DNA of 64,000 nt from Streptomyces sp. GESEQ-35 (GTDB taxonomy: Bacteria > Actinomycetota > Actinomycetes > Streptomycetales > Streptomycetaceae): NCBI RefSeq assembly GCF_017948485.1, contig NZ_JAFFSX010000008.1:1-64000 (forward strand), read 5' to 3'. Of the stretch, positions 35,152-44,057 are shown one piece after another. The position numbers and the translations under genes are program-made. A model generated the notes under the pieces. It made no database searches and was not told the DNA's origin. It saw only the letters and a program-made list of their open reading frames with translations. Position 1 is the stretch's first letter. Each line of letters starts with the position of its first letter.

Positions 35152-36929
35152 GCGGCGCTGCTTCCGTGTTGGGCGCGCCACATGCGCGCGTAGCGTCCGT
35201 CGGCGGCGAGCAGGTCCTCGTGCCGCCCGCGTTCGATGATCCGGCCTTCGTCGAGGACCAGGATCTGGTCGGCCGCGGCGATGGTCCGCAGCCGGTGCGC
35301 GATGACCAACAGGGTGCGGCCGCCCGCGAGTTCGGCGAGCGCGTCCTGCACGGCGGCCTCGGACTCGGGGTCCGCGAACGCGGTCGCCTCGTCGAGCACC
35401 ACGATCGGCGTGCCGGCGAGCAGCGTCCGCGCGATGCTCACCCGCTGGGCCTCGCCGCCGGAGAGCCGCGCGTCCTCGCCGACGACCGACTCGTAGCCAC
35501 GCGGCAGTGTGGTGATCCGGTCGTGGACGGCGGCGGCCTTCGCGGCGGCGTGTACGACCTCCTCGCTCGCGTCGGGCTGCGACAGCGCGATGTTCTCGCG
35601 TACCGAACGGCGCAGCAGCACCACGTCCTGGAAGAGGAAACCGATGTGCCGGTACAGCTCGGCCCGGTCCAACTCCCGTATGTCGACGCCGTCGAGGCGG
35701 ATCGCCCCGCCCGTGACGTCGTAGAAGCGGGCGAGCAGCATGCCCAGTGTGGACTTGCCCGCGCCCGAGGGCCCGACCAGGGCCGTGACCGTGCCGGGGG
35801 CGAAGACGGCGTCCAGGCCGTGCAGCACCTCGCGATCGAGATCGTGGTCCTGCGACGGATATCCGAAGCGGACACCGTCCAGCTCCAGGACCGGGGGAGT
35901 GCCCGGCTCGCGGGGCGGCAGGGCGGCCGGGTGCCGCGTGAACTCCTGGGCCGGTTCGCGCAGCAGGCCGGCGATGCGGTGCGCGGCGGCCCGGGCGGTA
36001 CGGCCCAGAAAGCGGGCCGCGTAGATCGGGTTGATCTGTTCGAACAGGCCGAGGCCGAGCAGCGCGAACGCCAGGATGTCGACCGGGTCCGTCCACCCGA
36101 GCGCGACCAGGCCGATCCCGCAGCCGGTGACCAGCAGCAGGATCGTCGCCGGGGCCACGGTCGCCCGGGCGAGGCTGCGCTGGCGGACGAAGACGCGCTG
36201 CGCCTCGTCGTTCACGTCCGCGTAGGCGGCGGCCGCCGCACGGAAGCGGGGCGGCGTGTCACCGCCGCCGAACGCCTTGACGACGCTGATCCCGCGTACC
36301 AACTCGATGGACGCCGCGGTCAGTTCGAGCTGCGCGGCGGCGATGCGCTGCACCGGCTCCGCCGAACGGGCCGCCATCCGCATCCGCACACTCTGGGCGG
36401 CCGCGATCACCGCGAAGGTGAGCAGGGCGAGACGCCAGTCGGCCCACAGCAGGTAGGCGCCGATGACCAGGGGGCCGGCCACGGCGGCAGCGAGGTCGCC
36501 GCGAGCGTGCGCGACGGCATGGTGCAGCGCGCCCACGTCGTCCTGGACGGTCGTCTTCACCTTCGCCGAGACGCCGCCGGCGAACCAGCCGAGCGGCAGC
36601 ACCGCGAGATGGTCCGCCAGCCTGAGCCGCAGGCCCAGGGCGAGTTCCGCGTCGGCGAGATGGCTGAGGGTGCCGGCGAGCAGGTAGAGCACAAGGCGTA
36701 CGGCCAGCAGGGCCACGGCGGTCCAGGCGATGGCCCACAGATGGTCGTCCCGGCCGTCGAGGAGCCGTCGGCCGATCTCCACGACGGCCACCATCGGCGC
36801 GACCGACAGAGCCGCGGCGAGCGCCTGGAGGGCCGCGGCGGCGGTGACCCTGCCGAGCACCGGAGCCTGAAGCTCGGCGAGATCGTGGGCGTCGGTGCCC
36901 GGGTCGGCGGAACGCATGCGTGTGGTCAC
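35148..36929 (-). CDS. ABC transporter, fused TMD-NBD (IrtA/YbtP-like)
   Basis: A 593-residue half-transporter with an exporter fold. The ATPase part has GPSGAGKSTLGMLLARFYD, LSGGEAQRVSIARTLL and the distinctive VLDEATAFADPESEA, a form typical of YbtP/IrtA siderophore transporters. It lacks the N-terminal siderophore-reductase domain of mycobacterial IrtA, so it resembles YbtP. GTG 36929 is chosen because GGAGAGG lies 9 nt upstream. An iron-box-like sequence lies 38 nt upstream. No siderophore biosynthesis genes are nearby, so it may take up a xenosiderophore or serve a distant cluster. Confidence 0.83.
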   Translation of the reverse strand: MTTRMRSADPGTDAHDLAELQAPVLGRVTAAAALQALAAALSVAPMVAVVEIGRRLLDGRDDHLWAIAWTAVALLAVRLVLYLLAGTLSHLADAELALGLRLRLADHLAVLPLGWFAGGVSAKVKTTVQDDVGALHHAVAHARGDLAAAVAGPLVIGAYLLWADWRLALLTFAVIAAAQSVRMRMAARSAEPVQRIAAAQLELTAASIELVRGISVVKAFGGGDTPPRFRAAAAAYADVNDEAQRVFVRQRSLARATVAPATILLLVTGCGIGLVALGWTDPVDILAFALLGLGLFEQINPIYAARFLGRTARAAAHRIAGLLREPAQEFTRHPAALPPREPGTPPVLELDGVRFGYPSQDHDLDREVLHGLDAVFAPGTVTALVGPSGAGKSTLGMLLARFYDVTGGAIRLDGVDIRELDRAELYRHIGFLFQDVVLLRRSVRENIALSQPDASEEVVHAAAKAAAVHDRITTLPRGYESVVGEDARLSGGEAQRVSIARTLLAGTPIVVLDEATAFADPESEAAVQDALAELAGGRTLLVIAHRLRTIAAADQILVLDEGRIIERGRHEDLLAADGRYARMWRAQHGSSAA

Positions 36930-36966
36930 GGGGTTGGGCCTCTCCGGCACAGGCAGGCAATAGAAG

Positions 36967-36985
36967 TAAGGCAAAGCTAACCAAT
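36967..36985. promoter_or_regulatory. DmdR/IdeR iron-box-like site
   Basis: TAAGGCAAAGCTAACCAAT matches the actinobacterial iron-box consensus TTAGGTTAGGCTAACCTAA at 13 of 19 positions, with the right half CTAACC intact. It sits 38 nt upstream of the IrtA/YbtP-like gene, as expected for iron-dependent repression by a DmdR/IdeR protein. Confidence 0.55.
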
Positions 36986-37114
36986 TGGGGAAGCCCCCAG
37001 TCCTACGAACCCTCCATCACTCCCGAGCAGTTCGCACCCGCCCTCCCCGTTCGGCCGCCCCACCTCGGTAAACTACTGAAAAGCGGTAGCGCCCCGAGCA
37101 CTGAGGAGACCCGG

Positions 37115-37831
37115 ATGCCGGCACACGACTCGTCCGTCTCCGACGCTGCGGCCGGGGTGAGCGGGCTCTCCGCGGCGCCGGTCCGGCAGGTGCTGTCCGA
37201 CAGTGTCTACGAGGGCATCAAGGCCATGGTCATGGACCATGAGATCGCTCCCGGCGCCCGGGTCGGCATCGAAGCTCTGGCACGCACGCTCAATGTCTCA
37301 CCGACCCCCGTGCGCGAGGCCCTGGCCCGGCTGGAGGCCGATGGACTCGTCGTCAAGCGGTCCCTGTCGGGGTACCGGGCGACCGAGTTGCTGACCCGGC
37401 AGGGGGTGGAGGAACTGTTCGAGATGCGGCTGCTTCTGGAGCCGCGGGCCGCGGCGCTGGCCGCCCGCCACGCCGACGAGTCCCAACTCGACGCCATCGA
37501 AGGGATCCTGGAGGCCATGCAGGCCCATCCAGGCCCCGCCGGGACGTACGCGGCCTACCGCGACTTCGCCGCTTTGGACCAGCGTTTCCACGACGCCATC
37601 GCGGAGGCAGCCCACCGCCCCCTGCTCGCGGACGCGGTGGAGCGGCTCCACGCGCATCTGCATGTCTTCCGGCTCAGGAGCCTTCAGAGCGAGGGCGATC
37701 CGACGCTGGCGGAGCACGGGCGGGTGGTACGCGCGATACTCCGCCGCAGGGCCGAACGTGCCGCCGAGGCGATGGCGGAGCATCTCACGCGCAGCCTGGA
37801 GCGCCAGCTCGGCCGGTTCGAACGTTCGTAG
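37115..37831 (+). CDS. GntR family (FadR/FCD subfamily) transcriptional regulator
   Basis: A 238-residue regulator. The N-terminal winged helix has LARTLNVSPTPVREALARLE (about residues 57-76), and the C-terminal FCD helical domain has the expected metal/ligand histidines, including FHDAIAEAAH. GAGGAG precedes the ATG. It ends 3 nt from the stop of the convergent mutarotase gene, and is the only regulator beside the sugar import operon at 37.8-44.1 kb, so it probably controls it. Sugar acids are common effectors of this subfamily. Confidence 0.87.
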   Translation: MPAHDSSVSDAAAGVSGLSAAPVRQVLSDSVYEGIKAMVMDHEIAPGARVGIEALARTLNVSPTPVREALARLEADGLVVKRSLSGYRATELLTRQGVEELFEMRLLLEPRAAALAARHADESQLDAIEGILEAMQAHPGPAGTYAAYRDFAALDQRFHDAIAEAAHRPLLADAVERLHAHLHVFRLRSLQSEGDPTLAEHGRVVRAILRRRAERAAEAMAEHLTRSLERQLGRFERS

Positions 37832-37834
37832 GAC

Positions 37835-38158
37835 CTACTCCATGAAGAAGACCTGTTCCATGGAGGCCCACAACTCACCGGGCGCGGCTTCCTCGACGGG
37901 CTGCTGGCAGGGGGCGGTCAGTTGCCACCACCGCTGTGTGGCCGGGTCGTCGGCCATCCGGGCGAGGTCGGCCGCCAGGTCTTCCCCGTGGTACTCGAAG
38001 TAGCCGAACAGCAGGTCTCCGAGCAGGTGGATCGAGTAGTTGGCGATGTGGCAGCGCCGCAGCTGCTCCAGGACGGGCCCGGGCACGGCACGGTGCAACT
38101 CGCGGTACTCGTCCGCCTTCTCCGGGCGGATGCGGACGACCTGCGCGACGCGCCTCAT
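37835..38158 (-). CDS. rhaM: L-rhamnose mutarotase-like protein
   Basis: A 107-residue RhaM/RhaU family protein, the usual length. It shows RPEKADEYRELH, the active-site His within IANYSIHLLGDLLFGYFEYHG, and the C-terminal tryptophan-rich WW segment. It interconverts alpha and beta anomers of a 6-deoxy sugar to feed transport or metabolism. Its start overlaps the stop of the ATPase gene (ATGA at 38155-38158), making it the last gene of the import operon. A second ribosome site is absent, so it depends on coupling. Confidence 0.8.
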   Translation of the reverse strand: MRRVAQVVRIRPEKADEYRELHRAVPGPVLEQLRRCHIANYSIHLLGDLLFGYFEYHGEDLAADLARMADDPATQRWWQLTAPCQQPVEEAAPGELWASMEQVFFME

Positions 38159-39699
38159 GAGCCGGCGCTCTTCGCGGGCACGACAGAGACGGCGCGGTCG
38201 TGGATGATGCGGATGATCTTCCCGCTCATCCGGTCGTAGTCGTGGTCGTTGGCCACCTCTCCGCGGATGCGGTGATCTGCCATGACGACGACCCGGTCGG
38301 CGAGAGTGATCATCTCCGCCATGTCGCTGCTGATCAGCAGGATGGGCAGACCACCGCGGGCGAGCTCCCAGATCAGCTCGTGAAAGGCGTGCTTGGTGCG
38401 CACGTCCACGCCGACGGTCGGCTCGTCGACGACGAGCAGCCGGGTGTCGGCCGCGAGCCACTTCGCCAGGCTCACCTTCTGCTGGTTCCCGCCGGAGAGT
38501 TCACCGGCGTTCTGCTCGATCCCGGAGACCCGGATGCCGAGGCGCTCGACGAGATCCTCCGAGACGCCCCTCTCCTCGCGCGACGACACGTATCCCAGCG
38601 CCCGGGCGAGCTTCTTCCACACCGTGACCGTGATGTTCCGGACGATGGGCTGCTCCAGGAAGACGCCTTCCTCCTTGCGGTTCTCGGTCAGGTACCCGAT
38701 GCCGTACTTGTGGAGAGCCTCGCGTGGTGAGCCGATCCTCGCGGCCTCGCCGTAGACCCGGATCTCACCGCCGGTGACGCGGTCGAGGCCGAGGACGGCC
38801 TTGACCAGTTCGCTGCGGCCCGCGCCGACCAGTCCGTAGAGGCCGACGATCTCCCCGGGGCGGACGCTGAGCGAGATGTCCTGATGGCCCGCGGCCGTGG
38901 AGACGCCGGCGAGGGCGAGCGCCGGGGCCGCGGAGGCGTCCACGGTGCGCGGGGTCATGTCCGTCACCGCGTGGGCGCGGCCCACCATGAGGGTGACCAC
39001 GTCGTCCTGGGTGTGCTCGGCGAGCGGGGCCGATTCGAGCACGGAGCGGCCATCGCGCAGGACGGTGACGGTGTCGCAGACGGCGAAGACCTCCTCCAGC
39101 TTGTGACTGACGAAGACGACGCAGGTGCCGCGTTCCGCGAGCCGCCGCACGACGTCGAAGAGACGCTCGGCCTCCTGCGGGGAGAGGGAGGCGGTGGGCT
39201 CGTCGAGCAGGAGGACCCGGCTCTCGGTGTAGAGGGCCTTGGCGATCTCCACCAACTGCTGCTGGGCCACGGACAGTTCCCGCACCGGCCGGTCGGGATC
39301 GAGGTCCAGGCCGAGCTCGGCCAGACAGCGCCTGGCCGGGGCGGTCATCGCCTCCCGGTCGACCAGACCGCGTCGCGAGGGCGGGCTCTGGAGCGTGATG
39401 TTCTCCGCGACGGAGAAGCCGGGAATCAGGTTGCGTTCCTGGTGGACGACGCCGATCCCGGCCCGGGCGGCCTCCAGCGGAGACCGCAGGTGGATTTCCT
39501 CGCCGCGCCGGATGAGCCTGCCGCCGTCAGGTGTGTGCACGCCGGTGAGCACCTTGATCAGCGTCGACTTGCCCGCGCCGTTCTCGCCGAGGAGCGCGTG
39601 CACGGATCCGGCCGTCAGCCGCAGGCCCACGCCGTCGAGAGCGCGTACACCGGGGAAGACCTTGACGATGTCTTCGCATTCCAGCAGGACGTCGCTCAT
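38155..39699 (-). CDS. Sugar ABC importer ATP-binding protein, two ATPase domains (RbsA/RhaT-like)
   Basis: A 514-residue CUT2 ATPase with duplicated domains. The first has GENGAGKST, LSVAQQQLVEIAKAL and LLLDEPTASLS. The second has the degenerate Walker A GLVGAGRSE and the signature LSGGNQQKVSLAKWL, as in all RbsA proteins. It energises uptake through the two permeases that precede it in the operon. Its start overlaps the stop of the permease upstream in transcription (39696-39699). Confidence 0.9.
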   Translation of the reverse strand: MSDVLLECEDIVKVFPGVRALDGVGLRLTAGSVHALLGENGAGKSTLIKVLTGVHTPDGGRLIRRGEEIHLRSPLEAARAGIGVVHQERNLIPGFSVAENITLQSPPSRRGLVDREAMTAPARRCLAELGLDLDPDRPVRELSVAQQQLVEIAKALYTESRVLLLDEPTASLSPQEAERLFDVVRRLAERGTCVVFVSHKLEEVFAVCDTVTVLRDGRSVLESAPLAEHTQDDVVTLMVGRAHAVTDMTPRTVDASAAPALALAGVSTAAGHQDISLSVRPGEIVGLYGLVGAGRSELVKAVLGLDRVTGGEIRVYGEAARIGSPREALHKYGIGYLTENRKEEGVFLEQPIVRNITVTVWKKLARALGYVSSREERGVSEDLVERLGIRVSGIEQNAGELSGGNQQKVSLAKWLAADTRLLVVDEPTVGVDVRTKHAFHELIWELARGGLPILLISSDMAEMITLADRVVVMADHRIRGEVANDHDYDRMSGKIIRIIHDRAVSVVPAKSAGS

Positions 39700-40772
39700 C
39701 GTGTGCCTCCCGTGGTCGGCAGTGCGCCGGTCGGCTGCCTGTCGCTCTCCGGTGGCACGGGTGGTGTGCGTCCGGGCGCCCTGCCCCGCTTGTCGAGGTG
39801 GGTCTGATGGATACGGCCGCCGACGACCGTGCCGAGGACGACCAGGCCGATGAGGAAGTTGACCCAGCTCGGGTCGAGCGAGAACTCGGCCCGTGCGCTG
39901 TCGATCAGACGCATCACGAACGCGGCGAGCACCGTTCCGAGTACGGCCACGGAGCCGCCGGTCAGGGCGACGCCGCCGATGATCGGGGCCGCGAAGCTGG
40001 GCAGCAGCCAGTCCCCGCCGACGCTGCGGTTGACGCCGGGCAGCGAGGCGGTGGCGGTCAGCGCGGCGATGCCGATGAGCAGTCCCGACAGGGTGTGCGC
40101 GAGCACGATCTGCCGGTCGGTGGAGATGCCCGACAGCCTCGCGGCAAGGGGGTTGCCACCGGCGGCCAGCAGCCGCCGCCCGGCGACGGTGCGGTACATG
40201 AACGCGGCCAGCAGGGCCGCCGCGGCGAGCGCGGTGACGAAGACGAGCGGGATGTTCAGCGGCGCCGAGCGGCCGAGGTCGCGCAGGGTGGCGGAGTACC
40301 CGTCGATGGTGCGCGTCCCCGACAGCCGGTACTGCGCCCCGAGCAGGATCGTCATGGTGCCGAGCGTGACGATGAAGCCGTTGATCCGCGTGGCGATGAT
40401 GAACACGCCCGTCACCAGACCGATCAGGGTGGCGGCCAGCACACCGATCAGCACGGCGAGACCGGCGGGCACCCCATGGTCGGCCATCAGCACACCCATC
40501 AGACAGGCGCTGAAGCCGCCCAGGGCGCCGACGGCGAGGTTGAGCTGCCCGACGCACAGGGCCACCATCTGGGCCAGGCCGATGAGGATCGGCGTGGCGA
40601 GGTACTGGAGGAACGTACGCAGGGACGGGCCTTCGAAGAAGGAGCCGGACGACGAGATCCCCAGCGCCACATAGCCCGCGAGGACCACGCACAGCAGGGT
40701 CATCGTCGTGGAGCGGGAGAAGCGCCGCAGCGCGGGCAGGGCGGCGGCTCCCCGGTCGTGGAGCGTGGTCAT
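39696..40772 (-). CDS. Sugar ABC importer permease (RbsC-like)
   Basis: A 358-residue CUT2 permease with 8-10 hydrophobic segments. The hallmark LNLAVGALGGFSA and the loop GGNPLAARLSGI (the GxNxxAAxxSGI motif) are plain. A Pro/Arg-rich C-terminal tail is soluble. It overlaps its neighbours by 4 bp on both sides. It probably forms a heterodimer with the next permease, as in the RhaP/RhaQ pair. Confidence 0.88.
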   Translation of the reverse strand: MTTLHDRGAAALPALRRFSRSTTMTLLCVVLAGYVALGISSSGSFFEGPSLRTFLQYLATPILIGLAQMVALCVGQLNLAVGALGGFSACLMGVLMADHGVPAGLAVLIGVLAATLIGLVTGVFIIATRINGFIVTLGTMTILLGAQYRLSGTRTIDGYSATLRDLGRSAPLNIPLVFVTALAAAALLAAFMYRTVAGRRLLAAGGNPLAARLSGISTDRQIVLAHTLSGLLIGIAALTATASLPGVNRSVGGDWLLPSFAAPIIGGVALTGGSVAVLGTVLAAFVMRLIDSARAEFSLDPSWVNFLIGLVVLGTVVGGRIHQTHLDKRGRAPGRTPPVPPESDRQPTGALPTTGGTR

Positions 40773-41845
40773 GTGGAGCGCACCACCTTGCGATAGGACA
40801 CGACGGTGCGTACCCGGTCCGCGGACAGGGCCAGCAGCAGGACGCAGCCGAGATAGATGTTGAGGCTTTCGAGGCCGACGCCGAGCAGATCGAGGCCCTT
40901 GCGGATCACGCCGACGAGTGAAGTGCCGAGCAGGGCGCCGAGGACGGAGACCACGCCGCCGGTGAGCAGGGTTCCGCCGAGGACCGCCCCGAGGAACGAG
41001 GGCAGCATGAAGTCGTCGCCGATGGAGGCGCTGAACGTGCCCGTGCCGACGGCGGCCATGAACCCGGCGAGCGCGGCCAGTAGCCCGGACAGCGCGTGCG
41101 CCAGGACGATCCGGCGGCCCGTGGGGATGCCGGACAGCTCGGCGGCGGCCGGATTCGCACCGGTGAGCAGCAGCTCGCGTCCCATGCGGGTACGGGCGTA
41201 GAGGAAGCCGAGGCCGATGAGGGCCAGCACGGTGAACTGCGCCAGCTGCGGTATGGCCGGGGAGCCGCAGACGGGCCCGACACAGGTGTCGGCGAGCGAA
41301 TAGGACCGCAGCTCCGCGAGCCCGTCGGGCCGGGTGGTGAACGCGGCGTTCTCGGTGAGGGCCGAGTACAGCAGGGAGACGAGCCCCAGCAGGGCGAAGT
41401 CCATCGCCAGCGTCACGACGAAGGAACTCACGCCTGTGCGGGCGATGATCCACCCGGTCAGCGTCCCGATGACGCAGCCGCCGACGAGACACACCAACAG
41501 GCCTACCGGAAGCGGCAGTCCGAGCCGGTCGTAGCCGAACCCGGCGAAGAAGGCGCCGAAGGCCGCCATGCGCCCGACGGCGAGGTTCATGTGCCCGACG
41601 GAGAGCACCACCATCTGCGCGAGGGCCACCACGGTCAGCGTCGAGATGTCCCTCAGCAGTGGGAAGAGCACCAGCCGCTCGTCGAAGAACGCGGGCCGCA
41701 GGATGCCGAAGAACGCGCTGAGCGCGATGACGAGCACCAGGAGCCCCAGCCGCTGGTTGACCCAGAACGGCAGCCGGTGGGCGGGGCGCGCTCCGTCGGT
41801 GGGGCGCTCGGTCCCGCTCTCCGGCTCGGAGACTGCCGTCTTCAT
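40769..41845 (-). CDS. Sugar ABC importer permease (RbsC-like)
   Basis: A 358-residue CUT2 permease. It has LSVGHMNLAVGRMAAFGAF and GANPAAAELSGIPTGRR, the equivalents of the motifs in its partner. Its start overlaps the stop of the dehydratase gene (41842-41845). Two different permeases in a CUT2 system are characteristic of the rhamnose-type transporters. Confidence 0.88.
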   Translation of the reverse strand: MKTAVSEPESGTERPTDGARPAHRLPFWVNQRLGLLVLVIALSAFFGILRPAFFDERLVLFPLLRDISTLTVVALAQMVVLSVGHMNLAVGRMAAFGAFFAGFGYDRLGLPLPVGLLVCLVGGCVIGTLTGWIIARTGVSSFVVTLAMDFALLGLVSLLYSALTENAAFTTRPDGLAELRSYSLADTCVGPVCGSPAIPQLAQFTVLALIGLGFLYARTRMGRELLLTGANPAAAELSGIPTGRRIVLAHALSGLLAALAGFMAAVGTGTFSASIGDDFMLPSFLGAVLGGTLLTGGVVSVLGALLGTSLVGVIRKGLDLLGVGLESLNIYLGCVLLLALSADRVRTVVSYRKVVRST

Positions 41846-42930
41846 GACACCCTCCGGTCGTCGAGGGCGTCCATGTCCCAGTCGATGCCGATGCCCGGCT
41901 CGTCGGGTGCCACGGCCAGGCCGTCCTGGACGGTCAGTTCGGTGCGGGTCACGGCGCGCAGCTGTGGGATGTACTCGACGTACGCGCCGTTGCTGACCGC
42001 GGCGACCAGGCTGACGTGCAGTTCCATCAGGAAGTGGGGGCAGACCATGACGTTGAAGGTCTCCGCCAGGTGGGCGACCTTGAGCCACGGGGTGATGCCG
42101 CCGACGCGGGCGACGTCGACCTGGACCACGGACGCCGCGCCGGTCTCCAGGTAGGTGCGGAACTGCATCGGCGAGTACATCGACTCACCGACCGCGATGG
42201 GGATCCTGGTCGAGCGGGCGAGTGTCGCGTGGCCGCTGATGTCGTCGGCGGGCAGGGGCTCTTCGAGCCAGTACGGGCCGAACGGCTCCAGTGCGGCCGC
42301 CAGTTGCACGGCGCGGGACAGCGACTGCGACTGGTTGGCGTCCGTCATGATGTGCAGGGCCGGTCCGACGGCCTGGCGTACCGCGCGCAGCCGCTCCGCG
42401 TCCTCCGCGATGTGCGGTTTGCCGACCTTGATCTTGACTCCGGCCCACTGCGCGTCCTTCGCCGCGAGGGCAGCCTTGACGAGATCCTCGGTGCCGAGGT
42501 GGAGCCAGCCGCCCTCGGTGTCGTACACCGGGACGTGCTGCCGGTGGCCGCCGGCGAGCCGCCACAGGGGCTCGCCGGCCCGCTTGCAGCGCAGGTCCCA
42601 CAGGGCGGTGTCGACCGCGGCGAGCGCGAGCGAGGTGATGGCACCGGTGGTCGTCGCGCGGGTCAGGCCGAACAACTCCTGCCAGAGCGCTTCTACGTTG
42701 CGTGCGTCCTTCCCGGCGAGGAGCGGCAGCAGGTGGTCACTCAGCAGAGCCAGTACGGAGGTTCCGCCGGTGCCGATCGTGTACGCGTAGCCCGTTCCTT
42801 CGAGGCCGTCCGTCGTGGTCAGGCGGACGAGGATCGTCTCCTGCTTGACGAACGACTGCACGGCGTCGGTGCGGTCGGTCTCGACCGCGATGTCGGCCAG
42901 CAGGGCTGTGGCGTTGGTGATGATGCTCAT
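41842..42930 (-). CDS. Enolase-superfamily sugar acid dehydratase (galactarate/L-talarate dehydratase-like)
   Basis: A 362-residue mandelate racemase/muconate lactonising enzyme family protein. The catalytic Lys pair is K166-I-K168 (VKIKVGKP). Metal ligands are D197 (TDANQS), E223 (EEPLP) and E249 (GESMY), and the opposite base is H299 in CPHFLMELHV. The PHFLMELHV stretch resembles galactarate/talarate dehydratases; L-rhamnonate dehydratase is another candidate because of the neighbouring mutarotase. It would dehydrate a sugar acid to its 2-keto-3-deoxy form. It is co-transcribed with the importer genes. Confidence 0.8.
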   Translation of the reverse strand: MSIITNATALLADIAVETDRTDAVQSFVKQETILVRLTTTDGLEGTGYAYTIGTGGTSVLALLSDHLLPLLAGKDARNVEALWQELFGLTRATTTGAITSLALAAVDTALWDLRCKRAGEPLWRLAGGHRQHVPVYDTEGGWLHLGTEDLVKAALAAKDAQWAGVKIKVGKPHIAEDAERLRAVRQAVGPALHIMTDANQSQSLSRAVQLAAALEPFGPYWLEEPLPADDISGHATLARSTRIPIAVGESMYSPMQFRTYLETGAASVVQVDVARVGGITPWLKVAHLAETFNVMVCPHFLMELHVSLVAAVSNGAYVEYIPQLRAVTRTELTVQDGLAVAPDEPGIGIDWDMDALDDRRVS

Positions 42931-42968
42931 GTCGTGTGGCGGCTTTCTGTCGTCCGTGGCCCGGGCGT

Positions 42969-44057
42969 TCAGCCGCAGGAGAGGTACTCGTCGGCGAACT
43001 GCTTCTTCAACTCGGCGGTCTTGGCCTGCCGTGTGCTGTCGTAGTCGGCGACGTTCGCCTTCGTGACGACGAAGGAACCGGAGTCGACGATCTGTCCGGG
43101 CTTCGCCATCGTGCACTGCTCTGTCTGGAGCAGGGCGAGGGCCCAGGTTCCGATCTCCGCCTGGCCGACGGGGTTCTGGACGACCGTGGCGGTGACGGAG
43201 CCGTTCTTGATGGAACCGAGGATCTTGGCGTCGTCGTCGATGGCCACGACCTTGGCCTTCGAACCGGACTCGCGTACGGCCTCGGCGGCGGCGACCGCCG
43301 GGTTGTAGGCGGTGGAGACGATGCCCTGGATCTGTGTGCCCTTGGCGGCGAGCAGGTCGGAGACCGCCTTCTGCGCGGTCTGGAGGTCCTTGTCGATGTC
43401 GGTGATGGTCTGGAGCAGCGTGACCTTGCCGCCGGTCTCCCGCACCGCCTTCTCGACGCCCTTGATCCTCAACTGGGTGTTGGCGTCGACGTTGTTGCCC
43501 GTGAGGTGGACGAGGGCGCCCTTGCCGCCCATCGCCTCGATGGCGGCCTGTGCGGCCTTGTAGGCGGCGAGTTCGACGTCCGTGGACAGACAGAAGTCGG
43601 CCTCGTTGGTGCCGCCGGCGGGGCAGGAGGCGAGCGAGGCCACGGCGAAGCCCTGGGACTTGAGGTCGGCGAACGTGGTGTTGATGTCGGTCGGGGAGAC
43701 GCCGAAGATGCCGAACGCGTTGTAGCCGCGGGCGGCCAGGGTCGAGAGCAGGTCGTTCTGTTTCTGCTGGTCCCATTCGGCGGTCTCGTTGAAGGTGACG
43801 CCGCCAAGGCCGAGGGTCTTCTTCGCCTCCGCGCCGGTCTGTTTCCACGGCTGGAAGTAGGGGTGGGCCCCTCCGGGCACCAGCGCGACCTTGGTCCCGG
43901 AGCCGTCCGCGAGCTCGGCAGACCCGCTGCCGGCCTGCGCGGAAGCGGCGCCCGCCGATCCCGTATCGCCCGAGTTCTTGATCGTGCAGGCGGCGGTCGA
44001 GGTGGCGAGGAGGATGAGGGTGACGGTTGCCGACAGCGCTGATCTACGACGGGTCAT
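42969..44057 (-). CDS. Sugar ABC importer substrate-binding lipoprotein (RbsB/RhaS-like)
   Basis: A 362-residue lipoprotein. The signal peptide ends at TAAC with lipidation at Cys24, then a Gly/Ser/Ala-rich linker. The body is a type-I periplasmic binding protein (VALVPGGAHPYFQPW, IFGVSPTDIN, VVAIDDDAKIL). It heads the operon of dehydratase, two permeases, ATPase and mutarotase. It would bind a monosaccharide, probably a deoxy-hexose or related sugar acid. Confidence 0.88.
   Translation of the reverse strand: MTRRRSALSATVTLILLATSTAACTIKNSGDTGSAGAASAQAGSGSAELADGSGTKVALVPGGAHPYFQPWKQTGAEAKKTLGLGGVTFNETAEWDQQKQNDLLSTLAARGYNAFGIFGVSPTDINTTFADLKSQGFAVASLASCPAGGTNEADFCLSTDVELAAYKAAQAAIEAMGGKGALVHLTGNNVDANTQLRIKGVEKAVRETGGKVTLLQTITDIDKDLQTAQKAVSDLLAAKGTQIQGIVSTAYNPAVAAAEAVRESGSKAKVVAIDDDAKILGSIKNGSVTATVVQNPVGQAEIGTWALALLQTEQCTMAKPGQIVDSGSFVVTKANVADYDSTRQAKTAELKKQFADEYLSCG

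Noticed and set aside
33412..36096. A single 894-codon frame spanning both ABC half-transporters
   Set aside because: The portion above 35151 is a shadow in the wrong frame of the partner gene. The real start is the ATG overlapping the partner's stop.
42931..43848. Extension of the dehydratase frame into the binding-protein gene
   Set aside because: It is antisense-like Arg-rich sequence in another frame of the binding-protein gene, and the dehydratase begins properly at 42930.
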